Assembly (NCBI RefSeq): GCF_040822115.1
Contig: NZ_CP162004.1
Location: 3,016,001-3,080,000, forward strand
DNA: 64,000 bases
From: Flavobacterium sp. WC2421
GTDB taxonomy: Bacteria; Bacteroidota; Bacteroidia; Flavobacteriales; Flavobacteriaceae
Direction of reading: 5' to 3'
In this document: piece by piece, positions 16,439 through 25,647 of the stretch
Layout of the letters: every line of letters begins with the position of its first letter
How positions within the stretch are numbered: the first letter of the stretch is position 1
Translations under genes and position numbers: made by a program
Notes under the pieces: generated by a model
Told to the model about the DNA's origin: nothing
What the model saw: only the letters and a program-made list of their open reading frames with translations
Database searches by the model: none

Positions 16439-17800
16439 TTGTACGCAATATTAGACATAGAAACTACCGGAGGACAATTCAATGAAGAAGGGATTACAGA
16501 AATTGCTATCTACAAATATGATGGTCATGAAATTGTGGATCAATTTATTAGTTTAGTCAATCCTGAAATTCCAATTCAACCCTTTGTTGTGAAATTGACA
16601 GGAATTAATAATGCGATGTTGACAGGTGCTCCTAAATTTTTTGAAGTAGCCAAACGTATAATTGAAATGACCAATGACTGTGTTCTTGTAGCACACAATG
16701 CCGACTTTGATTATCGTATTTTACGCACTGAATTTCGACGTTTAGGATATGACTTCAATCAACGTACACTTTGCACAGTTGAGTTATCAAAAAAACTACT
16801 ACCAGAGCAACCTTCACACAGTTTAGGAAAGTTAGTCCGTGCCTTGGGAATTCCTATGGCTGATAGACACAGAGCAAGTGGAGACGCTATGGCAACTGTC
16901 AAATTATTCAAAATGCTCTTGGATAAAGACATTGAAAAAGCAATTGTCAGAGATCTAATCAAGACTGAAATCCAAAAAGGGATCGCGCCAAAACTACAAG
17001 ATATTATAGAAAGTTTACCTTCAAGAGTAGGTACTTACTATATTCATAATGAAGCTGGTAAAATAATTTTTATTGGTAAAAGCAGAAACATTAAAAAAAG
17101 GGTCAATCAGCATTTTACGGGTATTACTACTAGTGCAAAAAAAATACAAAAAGAAGTTTTCACGGTAACCTTTGAAGAAACGGGATCAGAATTAATCTCT
17201 TTTTTGAAGGAAATCGAAGAAATTAAAATAAACAAACCAGTTTACAATAGAATGGCAAGAAAAAGCAATTTTTCATGGGCTATATATTCGGAGAAAGATG
17301 CCAATGGATATTTAAATTTAAAACTTCAAAAAGCAGATGGGAGAAAAAAAGAAATCATAGCTTACCCCAATGCGCTTGAAGGAAAAAATGCTTTATATAG
17401 AATTTCAACCGAATTCAATTTATGTCAGAAATTCACTGGATTGTATCAAACCAAAAATCATTGTTTTCAACATACCATTAACGAATGTGATGGCGCTTGT
17501 ATTGGAAAAATTACACCCTCAGAATACAATCTCCGGGTTCAAGCTTTCATAGACAAAAATGGATTTGAAAACACCAACATGATTATTATTGATAAAGGAA
17601 GAAAAATCAGTGAGCGCTCAGCTGTTTTAGTTGAGAATGGCATTTTAAAAGGGTACGCTTTTTATGATTTAAACTATCAAATAACAAATGTTGAGATCTT
17701 AAAAAACATTATAACCCCTATGGATAGCAATCGAGATACCCGCAATGCCATCCAAGGGTATATTCGAAAAAACAAAGGTTTTAAGATTATCAAATTCTAG
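16439..17800 (+). CDS. DEDDh 3'-5' exonuclease fused to GIY-YIG (UvrC-N-like) nuclease domain
   Basis: 453 residues with a TTG start at 16439 (MYAILDIETTGG). Residues 1-165 are a DnaQ-type exonuclease: DIETTGG (Exo I), HNADFDYRIL (Exo II) and HRASGDAMAT (Exo III, DEDDh His/Asp). Residues 195-275 are a GIY-YIG domain resembling the UvrC N-terminus (RVGTYYIHN ... IFIGKSRNIKKRVNQHF ... PVYNRMARKS). The remaining 170 residues include a Cys-containing segment (CFQHTINECDGAC) but no UvrC RNase H half. Proteins with this layout occur in Bacteroidota and are taken to act in DNA repair; the pathway is not proven. Confidence 0.88.
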   Translation: MYAILDIETTGGQFNEEGITEIAIYKYDGHEIVDQFISLVNPEIPIQPFVVKLTGINNAMLTGAPKFFEVAKRIIEMTNDCVLVAHNADFDYRILRTEFRRLGYDFNQRTLCTVELSKKLLPEQPSHSLGKLVRALGIPMADRHRASGDAMATVKLFKMLLDKDIEKAIVRDLIKTEIQKGIAPKLQDIIESLPSRVGTYYIHNEAGKIIFIGKSRNIKKRVNQHFTGITTSAKKIQKEVFTVTFEETGSELISFLKEIEEIKINKPVYNRMARKSNFSWAIYSEKDANGYLNLKLQKADGRKKEIIAYPNALEGKNALYRISTEFNLCQKFTGLYQTKNHCFQHTINECDGACIGKITPSEYNLRVQAFIDKNGFENTNMIIIDKGRKISERSAVLVENGILKGYAFYDLNYQITNVEILKNIITPMDSNRDTRNAIQGYIRKNKGFKIIKF

Positions 17801-17828
17801 CAAAAAAACCAAATTTTATTTCCTGTAA

Positions 17829-18689
<861 letters not shown>

Positions 18690-18831
18690 GGAAGCTTCTT
18701 CCAGCTATTCATTGCAACTCCTCCGTTTGCAATTGTATTTCTAAGCAGTAAAAGGAGCTTCAAAAGGCGCTCTTTTACGTCAAGAAATACTAACTTGCAA
18801 TCGTCCGGGGTTTTCATTTCTATCTGGGCTA
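18690..18831 (+). repeat. Dispersed intergenic repeat, copy C (long variant)
   Basis: It starts GGAAGCTTCTTCCAGCTATT and ends TTTCTATCTGGGCTA. Its left 30 nt align with the reverse complement of copy E's right end (shared pattern GxAGCT-x-T-TTCC-x-GCT-x-TC-x-x-T-TGCAA), and its right end matches the TCxGGGCTA end of copies A and B. The centre holds a hairpin (GTAAAAGGAGC at 18748-18758 with GCTCTTTTAC at 18769-18778, one bulge). Non-coding. Confidence 0.6.
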
Positions 18832-18840
18832 AAAATAAAT

Positions 18841-19767
18841 ATGAAATACCTACTTACCATCATCGGACCTACGGCTATTGGCAAAACAGCGTTGAGTATT
18901 CACCTAGCTAATCATTTTAACTGTGAAATTATTTCCTGTGACAGCCGACAGTTTTTTAAAGAAATGACTATTGGAACTGCTGTTCCAAGCAAAACTGAAT
19001 TGGCTGCCGCAAAACATCATTTTATTCAAAATAAATCAATATTTGAGTCTTATACTGTTGGTGATTTCGAGAAAGAAGCTATTGCTAAAATTGATGAATT
19101 ATTCTTAACTAATGATTATGTAGTTCTTGTGGGAGGTTCTGGTTTGTATGTCAATGCAGTTCTAAAAGGATTTGATGAATTTCCAGAAATAGATTCCTCA
19201 ATTCGAGAATCAGTAAATGCAACTTATGAAAAATTAGGGATTGGGTATTTGCAAGAACAACTCCAAAAATTAGATCCTACTTATTTTAAAACCCTAACAA
19301 CCGAAAATCCACAAACCCTACAAAACCCACAACGCATGATGCGTTTTGTAGAAGTATGTATTGGTTCCGGAAAACCGTATTCTTCTTTTTTAAATCAGAA
19401 ACAAAATAGTCGCAACTTCAATCCTATTCTTATAGGACTTGAAGCTGATAGAAGCATCATGTACAATCGCATCAATCAACGAGTGGACATCATGATGAAA
19501 GAAGGGCTATTAAAAGAAGCTAAAACAGTATATCCTAACAAAGAGCTCAATGCATTACAAACTGTAGGATATAGAGAATTATTCAGTTATTTTGACGGGG
19601 AGTTTACACTAGAATTTGCCACCGAAGAAATCAAGAAAAACACTAGACGCTTCTCTAAACGCCAACTCACTTGGTTTAAAAGAGACGAGAATACAAAATG
19701 GTTTAATTACGAAACTCCATACCAAACTATCTTTAATTATATAGAATCGAAAATTCATAATTCATAA
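18841..19767 (+). CDS. miaA: tRNA dimethylallyltransferase MiaA
   Basis: 308 residues. It adds a dimethylallyl group to A37 of tRNAs that read codons starting with U. The P-loop IGPTAIGKTALSI (8-20), CEIISCDSRQFFKEMTIGTA (DSRQ motif), FDEFPEIDSSIR and the later TVGYRELFSYFDGE and TRRFSKRQLTWFKRD stretches are typical of the family. The last residues (KIHNS) and the stop codon are encoded by an AATTCAT tandem repeat, so the C-terminal end could vary between strains. The thioesterase gene follows after 22 nt and probably shares the transcript. Confidence 0.96.
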   Translation: MKYLLTIIGPTAIGKTALSIHLANHFNCEIISCDSRQFFKEMTIGTAVPSKTELAAAKHHFIQNKSIFESYTVGDFEKEAIAKIDELFLTNDYVVLVGGSGLYVNAVLKGFDEFPEIDSSIRESVNATYEKLGIGYLQEQLQKLDPTYFKTLTTENPQTLQNPQRMMRFVEVCIGSGKPYSSFLNQKQNSRNFNPILIGLEADRSIMYNRINQRVDIMMKEGLLKEAKTVYPNKELNALQTVGYRELFSYFDGEFTLEFATEEIKKNTRRFSKRQLTWFKRDENTKWFNYETPYQTIFNYIESKIHNS

Positions 19768-19779
19768 TTCATAATTCAT
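19752..19779. repeat. Four tandem copies of AATTCAT across the miaA stop
   Basis: Four perfect 7-nt units, followed by a partial unit. The miaA stop codon (19765-19767) lies in the tract, and the ATG of the next gene is 10 nt after it. Gain or loss of a unit would shift the miaA frame and change the spacing to the thioesterase start. Confidence 0.95.
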
Positions 19780-19789
19780 AATTATTTAT

Positions 19790-20530
19790 ATGCCAATAAG
19801 TCCAAATTTCACTTCAATACTAAGCAAGGATTGGGAAATCAATTTTACACAATGCATGCCTAACGGCTACTTAAAATACACTGATTTGTGTAATCTTTTA
19901 CAACTAACTGCTGCTGCACATTCGGATATGGGTGGGATTAGTTTTTCAGATATGCAGGAATTTAATCAAGCCTGGGTTTTGAGTAGAATGCGCGTTGAAA
20001 TCACTGCATTGCCAAAATGGGGAGATCTTGTGACTGTAAAAACTTGGATCAACACATTAGAGAATTCTCGCTCAGTTCGTGCATTAGAAATGCATCTCAA
20101 TGGTAAAAAAATCATTGGTACTGAAACTTTTTGGGCCGTTTTTAATACCGAAAAACGTCGTCCAGAAGGACTAGCTTTACCTTACGAACACTTTGAATTG
20201 TATCCAGAAAAGAAAGCAACTGTAGCACCTTTTTCTAAAATAAGCATTAGCCCCGAAAAAGAAGAGTTATTTGAAAAAACAGTCTTTTTATCTGATTTGG
20301 ATATTGTAAATCACGTCAATAATGTGAAGTACTTAGAATGGTGCCTTGATTTAGTAGATGAAAAAACAATCTTAAATCAAGAAATCAAAAGTTTTGAAAT
20401 GAATTTCATGAAAGAACTCTCTTTAAAGGACCAAGTGGTTATTCATGAAAATGTATCCGAAGAATCAGTTGTATTTAGCATTACTAAAGAGGAAAAAAAC
20501 TGTTTTGCATTACAACTTAACTTGAAATAG
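19790..20530 (+). CDS. Acyl-ACP thioesterase
   Basis: 246 residues, the usual size for bacterial members of the acyl-ACP thioesterase family (PF01643). It has two hot-dog domains: residues 1-135 (with LCNLLQLTAAAHSDMGG and VLSRMRVEI, then SVRALEM) and 155-246 (with SDLDIVNHVNNVKYLEWCLD, where the NHVNN stretch holds the catalytic Asn/His). It should release free fatty acids from acyl carrier protein. It connects functionally to fabI and fabV elsewhere in the window. Cotranscription with miaA is likely from the short gap. Confidence 0.87.
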   Translation: MPISPNFTSILSKDWEINFTQCMPNGYLKYTDLCNLLQLTAAAHSDMGGISFSDMQEFNQAWVLSRMRVEITALPKWGDLVTVKTWINTLENSRSVRALEMHLNGKKIIGTETFWAVFNTEKRRPEGLALPYEHFELYPEKKATVAPFSKISISPEKEELFEKTVFLSDLDIVNHVNNVKYLEWCLDLVDEKTILNQEIKSFEMNFMKELSLKDQVVIHENVSEESVVFSITKEEKNCFALQLNLK

Positions 20531-20541
20531 ATACCATTCCC

Positions 20542-20680
20542 TAACCCTGACTGAAACAAAAAGCATTTTGAAATAAAAAAATGAATTTCCTACCTAAAAA
20601 AAGCGACCAGCGGAAGCTCTTTTTTAGGTATTGGAAATTGTTTCTTTTATGATAAATGGTGTAGTGTAAGACAGGAATAG
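20542..20680. repeat. Possible dispersed repeat, copy D, with long hairpin
   Basis: It contains TACCTAAAAAAAGC (20591-20604) and GCTCTTTTTTAGGTA (20616-20630), near-perfect inverted arms. An outer pair AATTTCC (20584-20590) / GGAAATT (20633-20639) is separated from the inner arms by a 2-nt bulge on the right side. Its ends (CCCTGACTGAA at left, ACAGGAATAG at right) resemble the ends of copy E only loosely, so family membership is tentative; the hairpin itself is clear. Confidence 0.45.
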
Positions 20681-20684
20681 TTTC

Positions 20685-20715
20685 AAAAAAAAAAGCTCCG
20701 ATTTCTCGAAGCCTT
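20685..20715 (-). terminator. Intrinsic terminator of the two-component operon
   Basis: On the minus strand: stem GCTTCGA / TCGGAGC (7 bp with one G-U pair), GAAA loop, then ten T residues. It lies about 10 nt after the response regulator stop. Confidence 0.85.
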
Positions 20716-20723
20716 ATTTTAAT

Positions 20724-21437
20724 TTATGCTGTTTTGTTCTTAACAACCAATCTAAACCCTTCTCCGTGAATATTTAGGATTTCAACATCCTCATCTAGTT
20801 TAAGATACTTTCTTAATTTAGCGATGTAAACGTCCATACTTCTTGAAGTAAAATAGTTGTCATCTCTCCATATTTTAGTTAAGGCCAATTCTCTTGGCAT
20901 TAAATCATTTTCATGAAGGATTAACATTTTTAATAATTCATTCTCTTTTGGAGACAACTTAATTGGTTCTTCTCCATTAAAAGTTAAGAATCTCAATTTT
21001 GAATTTAGGTGGAATTTTCCAACATTAAATTCAAACTGAACTTGTTCTGCTTTCACATCTGAAGACTTTCTTTGAATAATTGCTTTGATTTTCATAAGTA
21101 AAACTTCTGAATCAAAAGGCTTGTTCAAATAATCATCAGCACCAGCTTTGTATCCTTTTAAGACATCCTCTTTCATTGATTTTGCTGTCAAAAAGATAAT
21201 AGGCACTTCGCTATTTTTCTCTCTAATTTCCTTAGCCAAAGTATACCCATCTTTATAAGGCATCATGACATCAAGAATGCATAAATCGTAAGTATCTTTT
21301 TTGAATTTTTCAAATCCTTCCATCCCGTTTTTAGCTAAAACGACATCAAAATCATTTAACATTAAATAATCTTTAAGTACAGCACCAAAATTTAGGTCGT
21401 CTTCTACTAAAAGAATTTTTTTATTTATATTTTCCAT
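20724..21437 (-). CDS. OmpR/RprY-type DNA-binding response regulator
   Basis: 237 residues. The receiver domain (1-120) has the acidic pocket EDD (12-14), phospho-acceptor Asp56 (LCILDVMMP) and the conserved Lys in LNKPF. The C-terminal winged helix (about 140-232) is of the Trans_reg_C type (LSPKENELLKMLI ... RSMDVYIAKLRKYL). It should bind DNA when phosphorylated by the kinase encoded 3 nt upstream in the same operon. The pair resembles RprX/RprY of Bacteroidota, whose exact stimulus is unclear. The target genes cannot be read from this window. Confidence 0.93.
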   Translation of the reverse strand: MENINKKILLVEDDLNFGAVLKDYLMLNDFDVVLAKNGMEGFEKFKKDTYDLCILDVMMPYKDGYTLAKEIREKNSEVPIIFLTAKSMKEDVLKGYKAGADDYLNKPFDSEVLLMKIKAIIQRKSSDVKAEQVQFEFNVGKFHLNSKLRFLTFNGEEPIKLSPKENELLKMLILHENDLMPRELALTKIWRDDNYFTSRSMDVYIAKLRKYLKLDEDVEILNIHGEGFRLVVKNKTA

Positions 21438-21440
21438 ATT

Positions 21441-23030
21441 TTAATTTATTAGTGGTATTTTTATTATGAAGGTACTCCCTTTTCCCTTTTCACTTTCAAC
21501 GTATACTTGACCATTATGGTCTTCAACTATTCTTTTTACATACGCTAAACCTAATCCGTGTCCTTTAACATTATGAAGGTCTCCTGTATGCTCTCTATAA
21601 AATTTTTCAAAAACTCTTTTCTGAGCAACTTTACTCATTCCTAATCCTTTATCTTTTACCTTTATAAGAATCATGTCTTTTACATTTTCAGTATAAACAT
21701 CAATTTCAGGTATATCTGGTGAGTACTTAATGGCATTTTCTAATACATTTACAATTACATTAGTAAAATGAACCTCGTTTATTAAAACGGTAGTTCTTGC
21801 AGCATCAAAATGACAATTAATTGTACCTTCTCTGTCTTCTAATATTAAATTAACATGCTCAATAGCATCATTTATAACTTCCTCAACATCGCTTGATTCT
21901 TTTTCGATATCAAGTTCTTTTTTCTCTAATTTTGAAATCCTCAATACATTTTCTACCTGAGCATGCATTCGCTTATTCTCGTCACGAATCATTTGCAAAT
22001 ATTTCAAAACCTTCTCTTTATCATCAATTATCTTTGGATTTTTAATGGCATCCAAAGCCAAATTGATTGTCGCAATAGGAGTCTTAAATTCATGCGTCAT
22101 GTTATTTATGAAATCTGTTTTGATTTCTGAAATTTGACGTTGGCGGATCAATTGGTTCAATGCACTTGAATAGGCCACCAAAATAATCAATGTGAAAACG
22201 ATTGACAATACTGTAATTCGTATCAGTTCAGACAACAAGAATTTTTTCTTGTGTGGAAACGTAACTAATAACTTATATTTTTCATTTCCTTCATTATCCG
22301 CGAAAACAGGAATAGAATACGTTGCCTCTTTATCATATTTAAAATCATCAGATTTTATTTTAGTAGCTAAACCATTACTATATATTCCAAATTCAAATTT
22401 TGTTTTAACCCCATATTCTTCCAATTCTTTTTTGATTAATTTCTGAAGAGTTTCTTTAGAAATCCTTTCTTGAAGAGGCATTGCAGAGGCAATATCTTTA
22501 AAGAAAATTTCAAATTGAGCATTATCTAAAACATCTAAATTTCCTGATTTTTCAATTTTCACATCTGGAGTAAGACTTTGAGATAAATTTGATTTATCAA
22601 TGGTATTGTTGTTATAAACCTCAGTAACACGTTTAGAATTAAAATTCTTAAAACGTTCTGCACCTGAACCAAATTTCTTTTCAAAGAACGAAGGAGATAT
22701 GTTATAATCTTCCGAAATAATACTATTAGAATAAACAATAGTTTTATTTGTTAAAGGATTCTTTTGAACATAATAAAACTCTAGTAAATCATTCTTTTGA
22801 GGAATTTTTCCAGTACTATCTTTATAATGATTGTATTTATCATAAAAACTATATGCTTCTTGTTTTTGAAGTTTATCAGCAACATTAGCAATAACTTGTG
22901 TTACGTGAAATTTAAACTGTTCATCGTTATTTTTAAACGAAGAATTAAACCAATACACTTGAACGAGAATTATTCCTATTAAGGATAAGCTCATTAACAA
23001 AACAAGTAATCTAAAAAATAATTTATTCAT
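21441..23030 (-). CDS. Two-component sensor histidine kinase (RprX-like)
   Basis: 529 residues. TM1 is at 8-28 and TM2 at 269-291, which leaves a periplasmic sensor region of about 240 residues with no family I recognise. HisKA follows with His313 in NNMTHEFKTPIATIN, then HATPase_c with the N box NVLENAIKYS, G1 DKGLGMS and G2 GHGLGLAYV. It senses an unknown envelope signal at the inner membrane and phosphorylates the response regulator encoded 3 nt downstream. A -7 box TAATTTTG (23036-23043, minus) ends 5 nt before the ATG, so the transcript may be leaderless. Confidence 0.93.
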   Translation of the reverse strand: MNKLFFRLLVLLMSLSLIGIILVQVYWFNSSFKNNDEQFKFHVTQVIANVADKLQKQEAYSFYDKYNHYKDSTGKIPQKNDLLEFYYVQKNPLTNKTIVYSNSIISEDYNISPSFFEKKFGSGAERFKNFNSKRVTEVYNNNTIDKSNLSQSLTPDVKIEKSGNLDVLDNAQFEIFFKDIASAMPLQERISKETLQKLIKKELEEYGVKTKFEFGIYSNGLATKIKSDDFKYDKEATYSIPVFADNEGNEKYKLLVTFPHKKKFLLSELIRITVLSIVFTLIILVAYSSALNQLIRQRQISEIKTDFINNMTHEFKTPIATINLALDAIKNPKIIDDKEKVLKYLQMIRDENKRMHAQVENVLRISKLEKKELDIEKESSDVEEVINDAIEHVNLILEDREGTINCHFDAARTTVLINEVHFTNVIVNVLENAIKYSPDIPEIDVYTENVKDMILIKVKDKGLGMSKVAQKRVFEKFYREHTGDLHNVKGHGLGLAYVKRIVEDHNGQVYVESEKGKGSTFIIKIPLIN

Positions 23031-23035
23031 CGGAA

Positions 23036-23043
23036 CAAAATTA
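23036..23043 (-). promoter_or_regulatory. -7 box TAATTTTG abutting the histidine kinase start
   Basis: Consensus octamer on the minus strand only 5 nt from the start codon; no well-placed -33 TTG was found. Confidence 0.35.
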
Positions 23044-23089
23044 ACATTTTAACAGTATGAATGATAATATATTAACCAAACATTAACAT

Positions 23090-23686
23090 CTAGGACTCCT
23101 TTTGTTTTATCCTTAAAATTTTAAGAATATTGTCAATTTCGTTTTTTGAAATATCTAAATTAATATTTTCAATTATATAATCACTTTTCGAAATACGTTG
23201 TGCATCAGTCCATTGCGAATTTATTCTTTTTAAAACAAGATCTCGGGTTGTATTATCTCGTTGTAAAACTCTTTCAATCCTTAATTCAATAGGTGCTGTA
23301 ACCGTAATTATTATATCAAAATCTTTATAATTACCGCTTTCAAATAAAATAGCCGATTCATACATTACAAAAGGAAATGCATCGTTTTTCAAAAGCCAAG
23401 CTTTAAAATCCTCTTTTACAGCTGGATGAACAATACTATTGAGCACTTTCAATTTATCAGAATCATTAAACACAATTTCAGCCAGCTTTTCTCTATTTAA
23501 AGTAGTCCCTTCAAAGATGGTCTCGCCAAATTCTTTTTTAATAGCATGAACGATTTTTGAAGATTGCATTACTTTTTTTGCCTCATCATCTGCAATATAA
23601 ACGGGAATTCCTCTTTTTATGAAAAGTTTTGCAATAGTAGTTTTACCGCTCCCAATACCACCCGTTAAGCCAATAATTTTTGCCAT
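23090..23686 (-). CDS. coaE: Dephospho-CoA kinase
   Basis: 198 residues. It phosphorylates dephospho-CoA with ATP, the last step of coenzyme A synthesis. The N-terminal P-loop IGLTGGIGSGKTTIA is followed by the family's VYIADDEAKKVM, LAEIVFND, LNSIVHPAV and DIIITVTAP segments. The length is typical. It lies 2 nt downstream of the glycosyltransferase gene, so the two are translated from one mRNA. coaBC in the bamD operon supplies earlier steps of the same pathway. Confidence 0.96.
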   Translation of the reverse strand: MAKIIGLTGGIGSGKTTIAKLFIKRGIPVYIADDEAKKVMQSSKIVHAIKKEFGETIFEGTTLNREKLAEIVFNDSDKLKVLNSIVHPAVKEDFKAWLLKNDAFPFVMYESAILFESGNYKDFDIIITVTAPIELRIERVLQRDNTTRDLVLKRINSQWTDAQRISKSDYIIENINLDISKNEIDNILKILRIKQKES

Positions 23687-23688
23687 AA

Positions 23689-24687
23689 TTAAACTTTAAA
23701 AAATAATTCTGGAAAAGCAATTTGAGGTTTTTGCTTTAAAACGATAACTTTAATATAGGATTCTATAAATCCCAAACCATAACCGTAAAATTGTTTCCAA
23801 ACAGCAACTATCGATAAATAACCAATTTTGACACTTTTATTTTGATAAGCTGAAACAATAAATAGAATTAGAAAATAAACAAAATACAATTTCAACAAAT
23901 AATCATACGTAAATATCAATAAGAAAACGGCCAATCCAAATCCAATTATAAATACAGAAGGAAAGAAAAAGGTAAGCTTATTGTATTTTGGATACCAACT
24001 ATTCAATATAGGTCTAGCTTTACCAAATTTATTTACTTGAATGGAAAACTTCTCCCAATCAATCCTTCTCTTATGATATACATACGCATTTGGAAATAGT
24101 TTGGTTTCAAAACCAAGATTCCACAATCGGATAGATAAGTCTGGATCTTCACCTGGATGAATGTTTCCAAAGCCTTTAGACGCTTCAAAAGCTTTGCGAG
24201 ACAAACCCAAATTAAAACTCCTAGGTTGGAATTTATCGATTTTTTCAGAACCACCACGTATTCCTCCTGTTGTTAAAAAGGAAGTCATGGCAAAATTAAT
24301 TGCTTTTTGTATATCCGAAAAACTATCTAAAGCTTTATCAGGACCTCCGAAACAATCCACATAATTTTCTTTTAAAGCTTTATCAACTTCATTCAAATAC
24401 TGCTTTGGAATAATACAATCTGAATCGAATATGATAAAATAATCTCCTTTGGCTTTGAGCATTCCAAAGTTCCTTGAATCTCCAGGGCCTGAATTTTCTT
24501 TATAATAATAGGAAATAGATAATTTAGCTGAATATTTTTGAAGAACATCATCACATTTTAAATACGATCCATCTTCAACAAGCACAATTTCAAAATCTTC
24601 TTTATAATCTGTTTGTGACAAACTTTCTAAAAGTTCATCAACTTCATCCGGTCGATTATAAACGGGAATAATTAAAGAAAACAACAT
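23689..24687 (-). CDS. Family 2 glycosyltransferase with C-terminal membrane segments
   Basis: 332 residues. The N-terminal GT-A domain shows LFSLIIPVYNRPDEVDELLES, EIVLVEDGS, SGPGDSRNFG and the metal-binding DSD (IIFDSDCIIP). The PGEDPDLSIRLW stretch carries the ED/acid motif. Two hydrophobic segments near the C-terminus (about 245-280) anchor it in the inner membrane. It should transfer a sugar from a nucleotide donor to an unknown acceptor, perhaps a surface glycan or glycolipid. It is the first gene of a two-gene operon with coaE. A -7 box lies 48 nt upstream. Confidence 0.9.
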   Translation of the reverse strand: MLFSLIIPVYNRPDEVDELLESLSQTDYKEDFEIVLVEDGSYLKCDDVLQKYSAKLSISYYYKENSGPGDSRNFGMLKAKGDYFIIFDSDCIIPKQYLNEVDKALKENYVDCFGGPDKALDSFSDIQKAINFAMTSFLTTGGIRGGSEKIDKFQPRSFNLGLSRKAFEASKGFGNIHPGEDPDLSIRLWNLGFETKLFPNAYVYHKRRIDWEKFSIQVNKFGKARPILNSWYPKYNKLTFFFPSVFIIGFGLAVFLLIFTYDYLLKLYFVYFLILFIVSAYQNKSVKIGYLSIVAVWKQFYGYGLGFIESYIKVIVLKQKPQIAFPELFFKV

Positions 24688-24734
24688 ATATAGCTATGTG
24701 GTATTAGTTAAAATAAATTGGATAAATAAGGGAG

Positions 24735-24742
24735 CAAAGATA
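24735..24742 (-). promoter_or_regulatory. -7 box TATCTTTG for the glycosyltransferase-coaE operon
   Basis: Consensus octamer on the minus strand, giving a leader of about 43 nt. The nearest ATTG upstream is at 16 nt, shorter than usual. Confidence 0.4.
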
Positions 24743-24763
24743 TACTTTTAAAGTATATCAATA

Positions 24764-24794
24764 AAAAAACCATCACGAATTAAGCAATGGTTTT
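24764..24794 (-). terminator. Intrinsic terminator of fabI
   Basis: On the minus strand: AAAACCAT stem, 13-nt loop, ATGGTTTT followed by further T residues (seven in the run), 28 nt after the fabI stop. Confidence 0.8.
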
Positions 24795-24822
24795 AACAAA
24801 CATTTTATTATGAATTGACTTA

Positions 24823-25629
24823 TTATTCAAACATTTCCATGACTTCCTGACTCACTCCCATAGTAGAGAATCCACCATCATGAAGCAAGTTTTGAAGTGT
24901 AACCATTTTGGTTAAATCGGAGAACATGGATACGGTATAATTAGCACAATCCAGCGCCGTTGCATTACCAAGAGGAGACATTTTATCCGCAAATGAAATA
25001 AAACCACCAAAACCTTTAACTCCCTGTCCCGCTTTTGTAGCTGTTGGCGATTGTGAAATTGTATTCACTCTTACCTTTTTATCTCTACCAAAGAAATAGC
25101 CAAAACTACGGGCAATTGATTCTAAATATGCTTTATTGTCTGCCATGTCATTATAATCTGGAAAAACACGTTGTGCCGCCATATAAGACAATGCAACAAT
25201 ACTTCCCCACTCATTCATAGCATCTTTTTTATACAAAACTTGCATTACTTTATGAAACGAAACAGCAGATACATTCCATCCTTTTTCGGTGTAATCGTAA
25301 TTCTGATTCGTGTAATGATTTCCTTTTCGGACGTTGACAGACATCCCTATAGAATGCAAAACAAAATCAATTTTTCCTCCAAGAATTTCGATAGCTTGAT
25401 CTACTAAATTTTCTAAATCAGGTACTGAAGTAGCATCTGCAGCTATGACTTTAGAACCCGTTTTTAAAGCTAATTCATCAATTGACCCCATACGCATTGC
25501 CGCTGGAGCATTTGACAAAATAAAAATACCGCCTTCTTCATGAACTCGTTCAGCTGTTTTCCATGCTATTGAATTTTCATCTAAGGCTCCAAATATAATT
25601 CCTCTTTTCCCTTTTAGTAAATTGTACAT
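24823..25629 (-). CDS. fabI: Enoyl-ACP reductase FabI
   Basis: 268 residues. It reduces the trans-2 double bond of enoyl-ACP with NAD(P)H in the last step of each fatty-acid elongation round. The FabI-type glycine-rich start KGKRGIIFGALDENSIAWKTA, FVLHSIGMS, and the active site Tyr-x6-Lys (YNDMADNK, preceded by LSYMAAQRVFPD) are all present, as is VNTISQSPTATKAGQGVKGF. The family's usual size is about 260. fabV, an unrelated-length enoyl reductase, lies just upstream on the same strand, but a terminator-like hairpin separates them. Confidence 0.96.
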   Translation of the reverse strand: MYNLLKGKRGIIFGALDENSIAWKTAERVHEEGGIFILSNAPAAMRMGSIDELALKTGSKVIAADATSVPDLENLVDQAIEILGGKIDFVLHSIGMSVNVRKGNHYTNQNYDYTEKGWNVSAVSFHKVMQVLYKKDAMNEWGSIVALSYMAAQRVFPDYNDMADNKAYLESIARSFGYFFGRDKKVRVNTISQSPTATKAGQGVKGFGGFISFADKMSPLGNATALDCANYTVSMFSDLTKMVTLQNLLHDGGFSTMGVSQEVMEMFE

Positions 25630-25647
25630 TTATTATACTTTTTTAGT

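Noticed and set aside
19752..19779. CRISPR-like array
   Set aside because: The units are 7 nt, perfectly tandem and without spacers; a microsatellite.
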